Shown one piece after another: positions 9,796 to 20,726 of a stretch of DNA of 64,000 nt; within the stretch, counting starts at the first letter, position 1, and each line of letters starts with the position of its first letter. The notes under the pieces were generated by a model. It was not told the DNA's origin. It searched no databases and saw only the letters and a program-made list of their open reading frames with translations. This DNA is from Adiantum capillus-veneris (lineage: Eukaryota > Streptophyta > Polypodiopsida > Polypodiales > Pteridaceae), in assembly GCA_014529385.2 (NCBI GenBank), contig CM043953.1:76351872-76415871 (forward strand), given 5' to 3'. A program made the position numbers and the translations under genes.

Positions 9796-11774
9796 GGATA
9801 GATATTGGGTGAACTTTTTGAGGGGCTCCAGAGTGAGCTTCTTTCAAATATTCCATGGATGCCATATTTTTAGAAAAAAGCTCACCCATGAAGTGATTGG
9901 AATGATTGGAGCGGGCTTTCTGGAGAGAGATGTTTTTATTGTTATCTAACCAACACAGGAATTTTTTCAAAAAGATAAATCCATGTGTTTTGTTCACCAA
10001 GAAAATCACTCCTCGCTCGACTATGAAAGGAATGCACATTTTTTAAAAAATTCGTTGCATTTTTCCATCGCTGTTTGATCTTATAGCCAACAATTCCAAT
10101 CCTTGAATGGCCTCCAAAGTTGACACAAACAACATCTTGACACTAAAAATGCCTCCTCAACACTCTGGGAACATGTCGATGAAACCTCACTCAACTACCT
10201 CTAAAACGTACTCCATCTATCATTCTTTAAGAAAACCACTCCTCGCTCGACTTTAAGAGTAATGTGCATTTTCTTTGAAATCTACTGCGTTTTTTCATCA
10301 CCGTCAAATTGTAGCAAAGGTGACCCAAATTTAGTCACATCATTGTTGTGTGCTACTCACTCTATGGGTATACGGGATCCAAACCCACTATCCAAGGCCG
10401 GCTCTTCGTATACGCCGATGCAGCCTCACTCAACTCACTCTAAAATGTATTCCATCTATCTCTCTTTGACCAACATTTGAGTGTTTCGAGCCTTCGACCA
10501 CCTTGACACTAAACATGCCTCCTCAATACTTTGGAAACATGCAATCCATGTGCTTTGTTCGTCAAGGGAATCACTCCTGGCTCAACTCGAAGAGAACTGC
10601 GTTATTTCTTTGAAACTTTAACATGTCGAATCTTGTACCCATGTCAACCCAAATGCAGCCAAATCATTGGTGTGTGATGCTTATGCCAAGTGTATAGGAG
10701 ATCCAAACCCACTTGCCAAGGCTGGCTCTCGGTGTAGGTCAAGGCAGACTCACTCAACTCCCTTTGATACGCACTCCATCTGTCTCTCTTTGACCGACAT
10801 CCTAGTGTTCCGAGCATCCAAACACCTTGACACTAAACATGCCTTATTAACACCTTTGAAACAAGCAATCCATGTTCTTCATTCATAGTGAAAATCACTC
10901 CTCGCTTGCCTCTGAGAGGAATGCACATTTTTCTTTGAAATTCACTGCATTTGTTCGTCACTCGACTTCCTTTGGAGCTCAGTTCATTTGTCCCTTTGAA
11001 CAAGATCTGAGTGTTCCGAACGTCCAAATATCTTAACGCTAAATATGCCTCCTCAACATTCTGGAAACATGTCATGCATGTTTTTCGTTTGCCAAGAAAA
11101 CCAGTCCTCGCTCGACTTTGAGAGTAATGTGCATTTTCTCTGAAATCCGCTGTGTTTTTTCATTGCCATCAAACTATAGTGAAGGCGGCCCAAATTCAGT
11201 CACATCATTGTTGTGTGCTACTCACTCCAAGGGTATATGGGATCCAAACCCACTAGCCAAGGTCGGCTCTCCGTATACGCCGAGACAGCCTCACTCAACT
11301 CCCTCTGAAACTTACTCCATCTATCCCTCTTTGACCAACATCTAAGTGTTTTGAGCCTTGACACTAAACATGCCTCCTCAATACTTTGGAAACATGCAAT
11401 CCATGTGCTTTGTTCGTCAAGGGAATCACTCCTGGCTTGACTCTGAGAGAAGTGCATAGTTTCTCTGAAACTATAACCTGTCAAATCTTGTACCCATGTC
11501 GACCCAAATGTAGCCAAATCATGGTGTGTGATGCTTATTCCATGTCTATGTTAAGTATGGAGCCTGATTTACCCTTGTAATTTTCTGTGGTAAAAGCGCA
11601 CATTTGTAAGGCCCCCATTATGAGGAGAAGCCATCGTGCGTGAAGGAAAATCACTCACCGGAAACCAAAATTTTCACGGACAAGACTCAGGGGAAACTTT
11701 AGAGGCCCCCGATAACTTTTTTTCCGCCGGAATATTCCTTTTCGCTGGAATATTATGGCCGGACGGCGGCCAGA

Positions 11775-11905
11775 AAGTGGTCGGAAAACAACCGGTCGGT
11801 TGGCCGGTGGCCGGTAGTCAATGGTCGATGGCCGGTGGTCGGAAGTCAATGGCTGGTGGCCGGTGGTCAGAAGTCAATGGCCAGTGGCCGGTGGCCGAAT
11901 TCAAA
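11775..11905 (+). repeat. GTCAATGGCCGGTGGTC minisatellite in the solo LTR U3
   Basis: Short tandem units built on GGCCGGTGGTCGGAAGTCAA, about 30 bp, occur at least three times between 11800 and 11900. They lie upstream of the TATA box, so they sit where an LTR enhancer would be. This is inference from position. Confidence 0.65.
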
Positions 11906-12027
11906 ATCGGACTTGTCTTCTCAAGGGCGGCCACACATGGGCGGATTGGAGGGTCCGATTTGGACTTATTCGCACAAGGGCGGCTACACATGGCTGTCTC
12001 TCATAAGAGAGGGCAGCCCTTTTGGCC

Positions 12028-12034
12028 TATAAAA
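12028..12034 (+). promoter_or_regulatory. TATA box of the solo LTR
   Basis: TATAAAA in the context GGCCTATAAAAGGAGGCC, on the strand and at the place expected for the LTR promoter. Confidence 0.6.
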
Positions 12035-14640
12035 GGAGGCCATTTCTACACACATTTCATAGTGTGAAGTTGATGCAACAAGGTGACTGTGAGGTGGTGA
12101 GAGTGAAGCAAGGCGGGAGCTCTATCAAGGGTTTAATCCCTTTGTAAACTACTTCTTCTTTTGAAGTGCTAAAGCCATTGAGTGGCTGCTTTCCCGTGGA
12201 CGTAGCCCACATTGGCTGAACCATGTATATCGTGTGTACTCTCTCTCTCTCTACTCTACTCTATAATCTCTTGTGTGTGAAATATATCTCTCTCCATTAA
12301 GTAATCTACTCAAAAATCTATTTAGCTACGTCTTATTTTCTAATAGTGTATACGAGATCCAAACCCACTTGCCAAGGCCGGTTCTCGGTATAGGTCGAGG
12401 CAGCCTCACTCAACTTCCTCTGAAACTCACTCCATCTGTCTCTCTTTGACCAACATCCTAGCGTTCCGAGCATCCAAACACCTTGACACAAAACATGCCT
12501 TATTAACACCTTTGAAACAAGCAATCCATGTTCTTCATTCATGGTGAAAACCACTCCTCGCTTGCATCTGAGAGGAATGCGCATTTTTCTCTGAATTTTG
12601 CTGCACTGTTCGTCAACGCCCTTTGGAACTTAGTTTATTTGTCCCTTTGAAAAAATTCTGAGTGTTTCGAACGAACATCTTGACACTAAATGTGCCTTAT
12701 CAACACTCTGGAAACATGTCATGCATGTTTTTGGTTTGCCAAGAAAAACGCTTCTTGCTCGACTTTGAGAGTAATATGCATTTTCTCTGAAATCCGCTGC
12801 ATTTTTTCATCGTCGTCAAACTATAGCAAAGGCGACCCAATTTCAGTCACATCATTTTTGTGTGCTGCTCACTCCATGGGTATATGCAAACCCACTAGCC
12901 AAGGTCGGCTCTCCATATAGGCCGACGCAGCCTCACTCAACTCCCTTTGAAATGCACTCCATCTATCCCTCTTTGACCAACATTTGAGTGTTCCAAGCCT
13001 TGAACCACCTTGACACTAAACATGCCTCCTCAATACTTTGGAAACATGCAATCCATGTGCTTTTTTTGTCAAGGGAATCACTCCTGGCTCGACTCTGAGA
13101 GAAGTGTGTAACTTCTTTGAAACTTTAAAATGTCGAATCGTGTACCCATGTCGACCCAAATGCAGCCAAATCGTGGTGTGTGATACTCACACCATGTGTA
13201 TACAAGATCCAAATCCACTTGCCAAGGCCGAATCTTGGTATAGGTCGTGGCAACCTCACTCAACTCCCTCTGAAACGCACTCCATTTGTCTCTCTTTGAC
13301 AGCATCCTAGTGTTCCCAGCATCCAAACACCTTGACATTAAACATGCCTTATTAACACCTTTTAAACAAGCAATCCATGTTCTTCGTTCGTAGTGAAAAC
13401 CACTCCTTGCTTGCCTTTGAGAGGAATGCGCATTTTTCTTTGAAATCTGCTGCATTTGTTCGTCACTCAACTCCCTTTGGAACGCGATTAATTCGTCCCT
13501 TTGAACAAGATTTGAGTGTTCCAAACGTCCAAACATCTTGATACTAAATATGCCTCCTCAACACTCTTGAAGCATGTCATGCATGTTTTTCGTTTGCCAA
13601 GAAAACCACTCCATGATGTGACTTTGAGAGTAATGTGCATTTTCTCTGAATTCCGCTGCGTTTTTTCATCATCGTCAAAGTGTAGCGAAGGGGACCCAAA
13701 TTTAGTCACATCATTATTGTGTGCTACTCACTCCATGGGTATATGGGATCCAAACCCACCAGCCAAGGTCAGCTCTCCGTATAGACCGACACAACCTCAC
13801 TCAACTCCGTCTGAAACGAAATCCATCTATCCCTCTTTGACCAACATCTAAGTGTTTCCAGCGTCCAAACACATTGACACTAAACATGCCTCATCAATAC
13901 TCTAGAAAGATGTACTTTATGTGTTTCATTTTCCAAGAAATGCGCTCCTCGCTTGACTATGAGAAGAATGCACATTTTCTATGAAATTTGCTGCATTTTT
14001 TTGTCGTCGTCTAGTCTTATAGCCAATGCGACCCAAACACAGCTAGATCATTGATGTTTGCCTCTCACAACATGGATATACGGGATCCAAATATACTTGC
14101 CAATGCCGGCTCTCGGTATAGGCCGACATAGCCTCACTCCACTTCCTCTGAAACGCACTCCATTTGTCGTTCTTTGACCAACATCTCAGTGTTCGGAGCG
14201 TTCAACCACATTGACACCAAGCATGCCTTATTAAAACCTTAGAACATGCAATCCATATTCTTCATACGCAGTGAAAACCATTCCTCGCTTGCCTCTGAGC
14301 GGAATGCGCATTTTTCTCAAAAACCCGCTGCATTTCTTTCTCACTCAACTCCCTTTGGAATGTGTCACTTAACTCCCTTTGGAATGTGTTTCATCCGACC
14401 ACCCAAACTCAAACCATGCCTCCTCAACACTCTAGAAACATGCAATCCTTGGGTTTCATTTTCCAGGAAAACCACTCCTCGCTTTACTCTGAGAGGATTG
14501 CATAGTTTCTCTAAAACAATTTCTCTAAAATCATTGGTATGTGCTACTAACACCATGGGTAAATGGGATCCAAACCTACTTGCCAAGACACATTTGACAT
14601 TACTTGCCAAGACACATTACAATATTATGACTAGAAGAAA

Positions 14641-14835
14641 GAAGAAAATGGTTCCATACAAAACTTTCAATATTTGGAATGGCAAACACATTTTCACAAT
14701 GGAAGACGTTACAATGTCATAGAAAAGACAAGAGAGTAGCTATAGTCGACAATATGAATCTGTCGTGCACAACATTTTTAGTTATTACAACTTTTTAGTT
14801 TGTACATCCCAACTATAATTGTAGTCAACTAGTGT
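14641..14835. other. Spacer between array and methyltransferase-like remnant
   Basis: AT-rich DNA with no repeat unit, motif or gene that I can support. Confidence 0.4.
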
Positions 14836-15803
14836 TTGTCCATATCCCAAAATCATTGTTCTAATGCTTTTCTTTTGCTTATTCGCGCTGTCTGTGCTTT
14901 CATGATTTTTGGAAGCTCATCCAAAAATGCTTCACCAGTCTCCATGATCTTGAAGTATCTTCCCATGTGGCTACCAAGCAAAGCAAGAGCACATGTGTCT
15001 CCTCCATATTGCACTACCATATCTCCCTTTTTTGTGTACATGTTCAATATTTGATACAGATAGCAATGTCCACGTTCCATTCCTCTTGCAACAAGAGGAC
15101 TTGTGAGATTAGGAGAAAATTAGAGTTATCAATTACTCCACACAGGAAAAGAAATCGATTACCCTGCACAAAAATAGACGTACCTCTCAATGGTGTTCCA
15201 TCTTCTTACATGATCCATTCACCCTCTTGGATTGTATCTAGCCATGTGTCCTCATTTGGTTTCATCACTTCAGCAATTGGGGCCTGGTTTTTCTTGAAAA
15301 TGGTAAGAAGAAGTGATCTTATGATCATATTAGCATCCTTGCATACAGGTGTCTTGCAAACTATGATTGTGGTGTATGCTAGCTTCCAACCTACGGCTGC
15401 TGCAACATCATGTACCATTCGATGTTGGCTACGTATGCAAACAACAACAAATATGCAAACTATGTATGCAAACAACAACAAACATGCCACTGTCATCTGC
15501 TGTCAAAAAACTCAGACATGCAACTTTGCCAAAATGACAGACGTCCATGTCATTTGATTCCTGTGCAGATGACGAAGGTATACCGTGCACAGGGAAATTT
15601 GGAGGCAGAGACATGAATGAAGTGGACAGTGAAGCAGCCACCCAAACCCCATCTCTAACATACACATGGTCATCCTGTTTTACATTGCCTTCAATCCATG
15701 CCAACATGGAGCCAACAATCTCATTTTCTTCCATGCTTGTATCCAAGAAAGAGATAGATACATTCTGCTCGTCGAACACTGAAGAACACAACCAACAAAA
15801 CAA
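14836..15803 (-). pseudogene. DNA N4/N6-methyltransferase-like gene remnant
   Basis: Read on the minus strand in three frames. 15803-15429 ends KVACLSFLTADDSGMFVVVC; 15496-15206 reads VHDVAAAVGWKLAYTTIIVC; 15080-14853 reads YQILNMYTKKGDMVVQYGGD, then ALLGSHMGRYFKIMET. The order (strand ending in a hydrophobic run, helix then GWKL..TIIV.K, helix, and late ILN.YTK.GD.VV..GG...LAL...GRYF) resembles N4/N6 amino-methyltransferases, where the last block is the AdoMet-binding motif I. Usual DPFGGTGT is VQYGGDTC here and no DPPY motif is seen, so the match is only partial. A tandem duplication near 15426-15490 shifts the frame and TAA/TGA stops follow. The family call is inference. Confidence 0.4.
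15428..15489. repeat. ~31-bp tandem duplication (TATGCAAACAACAACAAA)
   Basis: TATGCAAACAACAACAAA occurs twice, followed each time by a related tail. On the minus strand it repeats the codons for FVVVCI and puts the methyltransferase-like remnant out of frame. Confidence 0.7.
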
Positions 15804-15899
15804 AGTAGTTGGTCAACAATATATATGCCTTAAAAAATGATAGCATTGAAATTCTCAAAATAGTTCTTGCAAAAACCTAGATTTCAGTGCTCGCCATCG

Positions 15900-16621
15900 T
15901 CTGTTGATCTCCCTCTTGATCTAACAATTGCTCCAAGGAGTGGGACAATTCTTTGAGCTCTTTTTTAGTTGGCCCAAATTTTTTAGTTGGCCCGAATTGC
16001 TCCAAGGAGTGGGAGAATTCTTTGAGCTCTTTTTTAGTTGGCCCGAATCTTTGAGAATTCTATACTTGGGCTTCTCAAACCAATTTTTCCCAGATTCTCG
16101 TGTTAGTCCTACTAGGCTGTGAAATCTATGTTAGACTAAAAAAATTCCCCAATCGAATTTCTGTAGCTCATTTTGCAAGAATTCTACAAAAGTAGGTCTG
16201 GCCGCCTAATTTAGGCTTCCCGCTTCCATCTGCCAATTTGATTGAAATTTTTTGTGCTTGTCTGTCTTGTCTTTTTTATCACAAGCTTGTCTTTAGTTTT
16301 TCCATCTGAGCTCCTTTGCTATTTATTATTAATTTTGGCCTTGTTTATTGGAAAATTCAAAGAAAATAACGAAATGCGCTAAAAAAGCAAAGTAATTAAG
16401 AAAATCCATTGAAAAACATAGCTTTATTGTTTTTTGTTGGATTTCTCTATTTTTAAGTCTGACAATCGAGAAAATGGTGAAGAACAACAAAAAAGGACTA
16501 TTTTTTGATGATTTTTTGATATATACACTATTTACACTCATCGGGGAGATATTATCAGTTAAATTTTCCCTGTAGATGCTCAAAAAATCATAAAAAACAA
16601 GAAAACAAGTGTTTGTGGACA
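15900..16621 (-). mobile_element. GypA-type LTR on the minus strand
   Basis: The reverse complement matches 34102-34735. Shared blocks include GATGAGTGTAAATAGTGTAT, the Lys-like AT-rich middle, and CACAGCCTAGTAGGA. Reading on the minus strand it starts TGTCCACAAAC at 16621, preceded by GGGGTGGTGGAAAG, a polypurine tract, so this is a 3' LTR. It contains a partial tandem duplication (15928-16047). It lies head-to-head with the GypA-2 leader. Confidence 0.65.
15928..16047. repeat. Tandem duplication within the minus-strand LTR
   Basis: TTGCTCCAAGGAGTGGGA and the following TTCTTTGAGCTCTTTTTTAG occur twice about 70 bp apart, with TTAGTTGGCCC three times. Confidence 0.75.
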
Positions 16622-16635
16622 CTTTCCACCACCCC
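16622..16635 (-). other. Polypurine tract of the minus-strand LTR
   Basis: Minus-strand GGGGTGGTGGAAAG immediately precedes the LTR start TGTCC. In LTR elements this RNA segment primes plus-strand synthesis. Confidence 0.55.
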
Positions 16636-17007
16636 ATTGCATTAGAACCTAGGAGTAGGGTAAGTAAGTTCCGAGGTGGATTTCAGAACATTGCTCTCTC
16701 CAAAAGAATCAATTGTGAGTTGTTATTTGAAGTTGCAGAATTTCATGTCTATGGCTAGATATAGCACGAAAAGACTCCAAACCACTCAATCCAACTGGAG
16801 AGTATGCTTAGAAGTTGTATGAACTAGTGGGTAAGCTCAAGGACACATTAAGGTAAAAATTTCAAGAGTTTGCAAAAACTCAGATTATTTACTTTTTCTT
16901 GACATTTAAGGCCAAATTAAGTTTTGACTTGATTCATAGGCTTAAAATAGCTCATGAAAAGACTGTCCATTGAAAAAGTGCAAAAAAATGTTCATTTTAG
17001 GTCTAAA

Positions 17008-17029
17008 GTAAATAATCACGATTATTTAC
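17008..17029. repeat. Leader palindrome, GypA-2 copy 1
   Basis: GTAAATAATCA followed by CGATTATTTAC; one mismatched pair at the centre side. Confidence 0.85.
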
Positions 17030-17293
17030 TTTCAGCTCAAAACTAACCAAGCTTGATAATAGTGACTCATTGCATGTGTACAAACAAATTTTGTAAAGGA
17101 CCAAAGAATTTGGATCACCAAATTGACCAAAAACTAGGTCAAAACTAAAGTCTGTACTGACTTCCGGGAACTTGAGTGTAAATTGGAAATTTTTTTGTTC
17201 AAACTCAATGAAACTTGGTTCATAGTCTTATATTGATGTGATAGACATGTGTATATGCTCAGTTGACCAAAAAGATGCAAAAATTTGCCAGAA

Positions 17294-17315
17294 GTAAATA
17301 ATCGTGATTATTTAC
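17294..17315. repeat. Leader palindrome, GypA-2 copy 2
   Basis: GTAAATAATCG followed by TGATTATTTAC; one mismatched pair, otherwise a perfect palindrome. Confidence 0.85.
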
Positions 17316-17586
17316 GTCTACCCCGTTTTTCAACGTTTTTGACCAAGTTAGCATACCACTAGCTTTACCATGTTATAATAAGCCCATAAATCAAAATTTC
17401 TAAGATTTGGATCATTGGATTGAAAATTGTGGCCAATTTGCAAAGTCAGTCTACAGATATAAAAGTGATGACCATTTGAGCCAAAAATTGTCCAAACGTG
17501 ATCAAACTTGGCTAGGGTGCTTAAGTTGAGATACCTCACAGATCTATGTCAATATTAGGACAAAAACTTGGAAAAACATAGCTGGA

Positions 17587-17608
17587 GTAAATAATTATGA
17601 TTATTTAC
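17587..17608. repeat. Leader palindrome, GypA-2 copy 3
   Basis: GTAAATAATTA followed by TGATTATTTAC. The outer arms are intact, the CG core has decayed to TA/TG, consistent with CpG loss. Confidence 0.85.
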
Positions 17609-17871
17609 TTTTGCTTCAAAAATTGATAATCTTGCACATTTGAGTATACCACAAGGTCAAGCATATCAAGTAGACCACATAAATCAATTTTAGTGAAATT
17701 TGGATCACAAAAGTGAGACTTAAGCCAGATTCTTGAAATCAGAGTCTGCGGGCACGGAACAGTTGTTAAACTTAAATACATTTTGTCCAAACTTAGTCAA
17801 ACTTGTCCAAGGACCTTAACAAGTTGAATACTTGGCAAACCAAGCCAAAAAGTGCAAAAATTTGACAAAAA

Positions 17872-17893
17872 GTAAATAATCGTGATTATTTAC
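17872..17893. repeat. Leader palindrome, GypA-2 copy 4
   Basis: GTAAATAATCG followed by TGATTATTTAC. The matching unit is deleted in GypA-1. Confidence 0.85.
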
Positions 17894-18306
17894 TACTGCA
17901 ACAGAGAGACACCAATTTTGGCTTTTGAACTTGTAAAGTGTTAAACCAACATAATACAAGGCCATCGGGAAATTTTGGGTTCAATCGGATCCAAACTAGT
18001 ACATGTTCGCTCAGTTTTCAGATTGCAGATTAGTCCTTTGAACTTTTGCAAAATTAGGGTCTGAAAGTCTCCACTGCTGACTCAATTAGCTCGATGTGAA
18101 GTGATACATATAGACCAATCACAATAGTTAGCAAAAACTATACAATCTTTGCGAAAGAATAGCTAACTTGATCAAAATTGATACAGGAATCAGGTTGCAG
18201 ACAAGGAATTGGCAGCTTGACAGAAGTTGCAATCAAGTCAAGTGGAAGAAGTTGACAACAAGTCAATCCAACAGTAAGTACTCTATCCAGGGCTTCACAA
18301 GTCTTT

Positions 18307-19839
18307 ATGAACCTTAGATCTGGTCCTGTACTAGGAGACCCAGGCATATTTGGAGAAACCTCCAGCAGAGTATCCACCAAAGAAAGTGTGAATCAAGGCA
18401 ATTACTTTCACACTATCCTTGAGGAAGTCTCACACACTTTTTCAGATTCAACATCTGAAATGTCTTCCTACTCGACTCACTCAGAAATCGGAATGACAAT
18501 TCACTATAAGCATATACTCTCTTTTTATAAAACTAACCGCCATGGAGCTCAGGTTTACCTAGATCCTAACGAAGAGTATGCTATTCGCATTGATGACCAT
18601 GGTATTGAGTTTGAAGAGGAAGTCACGGAAAACAAACAAGGAAAAATGTACATGGATAGAAACAGAACTCAGTATTTACAAGTCAAAAACCCTGACATGA
18701 TAGACAAATGGGGGTTAGAAGTAAACACCATAATTCTAGATATGGCAGCAAAAGAAGGACCACCAGCTTTATAATTTGAGGGATACGATCAAGTTGATTT
18801 GAAGCCTTTGAAACGGCTTAGTACGGATAATCCTAGGATCAGAGTCTATTGTTGGGAGGATAGAAACGTAAAAGATCTTCTATGGACTTCGCATGCCAAA
18901 TCAGGAAAACTAACACCCATGAAGATCATCTATATCTTCAAGATCAAAGATAAGGGTTCAACAAATCTATTAACCTACCTGTTTAGGAATTGTTATAATA
19001 ATAACTTTGTTATGATGACTCCTGAGGAGGTAGAACAAACCAAATACCAAGGCTACTCCATAAGGCATTGGATATTGGGTCAAGGACCAGAAACTATTCC
19101 AAGAGATGAACACCATGAGAGGTCTTCCAACAGTAATGTTAAGAAACCAAAAACCACCTCATCACAAAGAAAACCGGGTGACACTAAAGCCAGTCCAGGG
19201 CTACATGAGTCACTAATTCCAACAGACTGGTCTGAAGGACTCGGAATGGGACCAACTACCAGGAGACCGAGAGTTAAACCAAATAGACACGTCAGAGCAG
19301 CTGATTTTCAAAAATGGGTCAAAAAATACATTGGATCAAGGGATCCATATGACCACTTAGCAAGCTTTACGCAAGTGCTAAGAGCAGAACACATATTTGA
19401 CTTCCATACTCAATTCAAGGGGTTTGGAATGACATTAGAAGAAAAAGAATTGACATGGTTCCAAAACATTCCACCAAGGTCAATCATGGATTTGAATACA
19501 TTAGCTCAAGGATTTGTAGCTGCATGTTTCTACAGCTTTAAACAGAAACAAGGTGAGTATGTTAGGGATTGTGCAACTTGAATGAAACATTACATTGCCA
19601 GATGCCCAGAGCTAGAGATACCTATAGAAGAACGACTAGTATCATTGTTTCTAGAGGGACTGTTAAACAAAAAACTTCATGCTATACTGTATAGCAAGAA
19701 GCAGACAACCCTAGAAAAGTGTGTGTCAGATGCTTTTGACTTAGGAGACAATTGTGATATTTTCAAAACCAATACAAGTGGAAACGACTGCTACAACACC
19801 ACTTTTAGCCATCAAAGACATGCTCAAAAGTATGAATGA
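18307..19839 (+). pseudogene. GypA-2 gag: N-terminal and capsid-like domains
   Basis: 18307-18774 encodes the N-terminal domain with SFYKTNRHGAQVYLDPNEEY and KNPDMIDKWGLEVN. It is stopped by TAA at 18772-18774 but continues in the same frame at 18799-19581 with the capsid-type segment DFQKWVKKYIGSRDPYDHLA, LTWFQNIPPRSIMDLNTLAQ and FKQKQGEYVRDCAT. The TGA at 19579-19581 is CGA (Arg) in GypA-1. Translation continues MKHYIARCPELEIPIEERLV to 19839. Compared with GypA-1 a short stretch before FYSFKQKQ is missing. Role: RNA-packaging particle protein. Confidence 0.82.
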
Positions 19840-20726
19840 CATGATAAAGAACATGCAAAAAAGCACCTATGAGGGGACTAGGGCAAGGGATACCTCAACA
19901 AGGACAACCAATTAGGTCACAAAAATGGTGTGCAATAGAGGGTAAATGGACCAACCATGAGACCAATGAGTTCTATTACTGACCAAAGTATGATGGGAAT
20001 GTTCAATACGTGCCTATGAGGCCACAAGGACAACCCATGTACAAATATCAACCTAATATGGCCCTAGCTCAAAGACCATCGATGGGTATGGAAATACCTC
20101 AACCCGTGTTGGGCCAACAACCTCCATATCCAACACATAATGCAGTGCTTGTAAAGTACATGCATCTAGAGGGAGTCATAGATGAACAAGCACTAGTGCC
20201 TGTTACACCCTATGCTGAGCCTAGTCCATCTACAGTAATGGTAGAAGGAGAGTGGTATAATTCACATCTACCACCTATGGAAGAACCTTTGACTTATACT
20301 CCACCAGAGCTTGCATCAATGTATTATGTAGCTAATCAAGGTGTTAGACCTCCTATGGTAAGACCCATTATTAAGCCGAGAACTGAAAACTCTCATAATT
20401 GTGGTGCAAGTGATCATTGGAAGAATGAATGCCTAGAGCTTGAAAAAAACCTCAAGCCAGTTGAAGCTTATTGCATACAATGTTGTAAAAAGGGAGGACA
20501 CTTCCCAGAAGATTATCCTAAAAATCCTTTAAACAAGGGTAAAGCAATAGTGAATGTAGTCCAAGTGATACCTAGTAGCTCATCTGAGAGCGAACCGATT
20601 GTTCCATTTAAGGTAATCACCAGAGCCAGGGTAAGAAAAAGAAACATAACTCCTCTAATGATTTGGAGAATACAAAAAATTCCTCTCAAAAGACCAAAAG
20701 AAGTAGAAACAAAAGGCATAAGATGA
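19840..20726 (+). pseudogene. GypA-2 gag C-terminal part with zinc knuckles
   Basis: Matches 5582-6461 of GypA-1. 20010-20726 reads MPMRPQGQPMYKYQPNMALA and later NSHNCGASDHWKNEC and YCIQCCKKGGHFPEDY. In the first knuckle the opening Cys is Ser and in the second the last Cys is Tyr, so both zinc sites are damaged here while GypA-1 keeps them. A TGA at 19980-19982 is CGA in GypA-1. A basic tail (RARVRKRNITPLMIWRI) follows that GypA-1 has lost by deletion. Confidence 0.8.

Larger units (their letters stand above)
11549..12345 (+). mobile_element. Solo LTR inside the tandem array
   Basis: This 797-bp segment interrupts an array unit. It starts TGTTAAG and ends CTAATA (one change from the usual TAACA). 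It is flanked by GTCTA (11544-11548) and GTGTA (12346-12350), a 5-bp duplication with one mismatch; neighbouring array units read CATGTGTATAC at this site, so the empty site can be reconstructed. A TATA box (CCTATAAAAGG, 12026-12036) lies two thirds along, as expected at the U3/R border. Copia-like ends are suggested; no internal coding sequence remains. Confidence 0.75.
9796..14640. repeat. Divergent tandem repeat array, ~320/540-bp units (~860-bp higher-order period)
   Basis: A block keyed on GGGATCCAAACCCACT-NGCCAAGG recurs at about 10376, 10697, 11240, 12354, 12887, 13205, 13747, 14088 and 14570. Spacings alternate near 320 and 540 bp, giving a period near 860 bp, except where the solo LTR (11549-12345) splits the array. 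Units share CTCAACTCCCTCTGAAACGC, CTCTTTGACCAACATC, CCTTGACACTAAACATGCC and AACCACTCCTCGCTCGAC. Open frames occur on both strands (for example 13078-13536 minus with RDKWSAFQRELSEVATTYT), but they follow the repeat and no domain is recognised. It abuts the truncated GypA-1 on the left. Confidence 0.75.
16650..18306 (+). other. GypA-2 leader: four palindromes in ~290-bp units
   Basis: Leader starts with CCTAGGAGTAGGGTAAGTAA, similar to 55920 onward in the element at 54677. Four palindromes at 17008, 17294, 17587 and 17872 are spaced 286, 293 and 285 bp. The units between them are strongly diverged but share TTTGGATCA, GTC(T)GCGG and AAACTTG blocks. A 5' splice-site consensus (ACA|GTAAGT) lies at 18274, at the same place as in GypA-1. 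Confidence 0.75.

Noticed and set aside
13078-13536. Minus-strand 152-codon frame as a gene
   Set aside because: The reading recurs in pieces in other units of the tandem array and follows the repeat, so it is not supported as a gene.
9796-14640. CRISPR array
   Set aside because: Units are hundreds of bases long and diverged, without short identical repeats and unique spacers; eukaryotic context.
17008-17893. Replication origin or bacterial operator array
   Set aside because: Palindromes lie in the leader of a plant gypsy element in every case; no replication or repressor gene is near.
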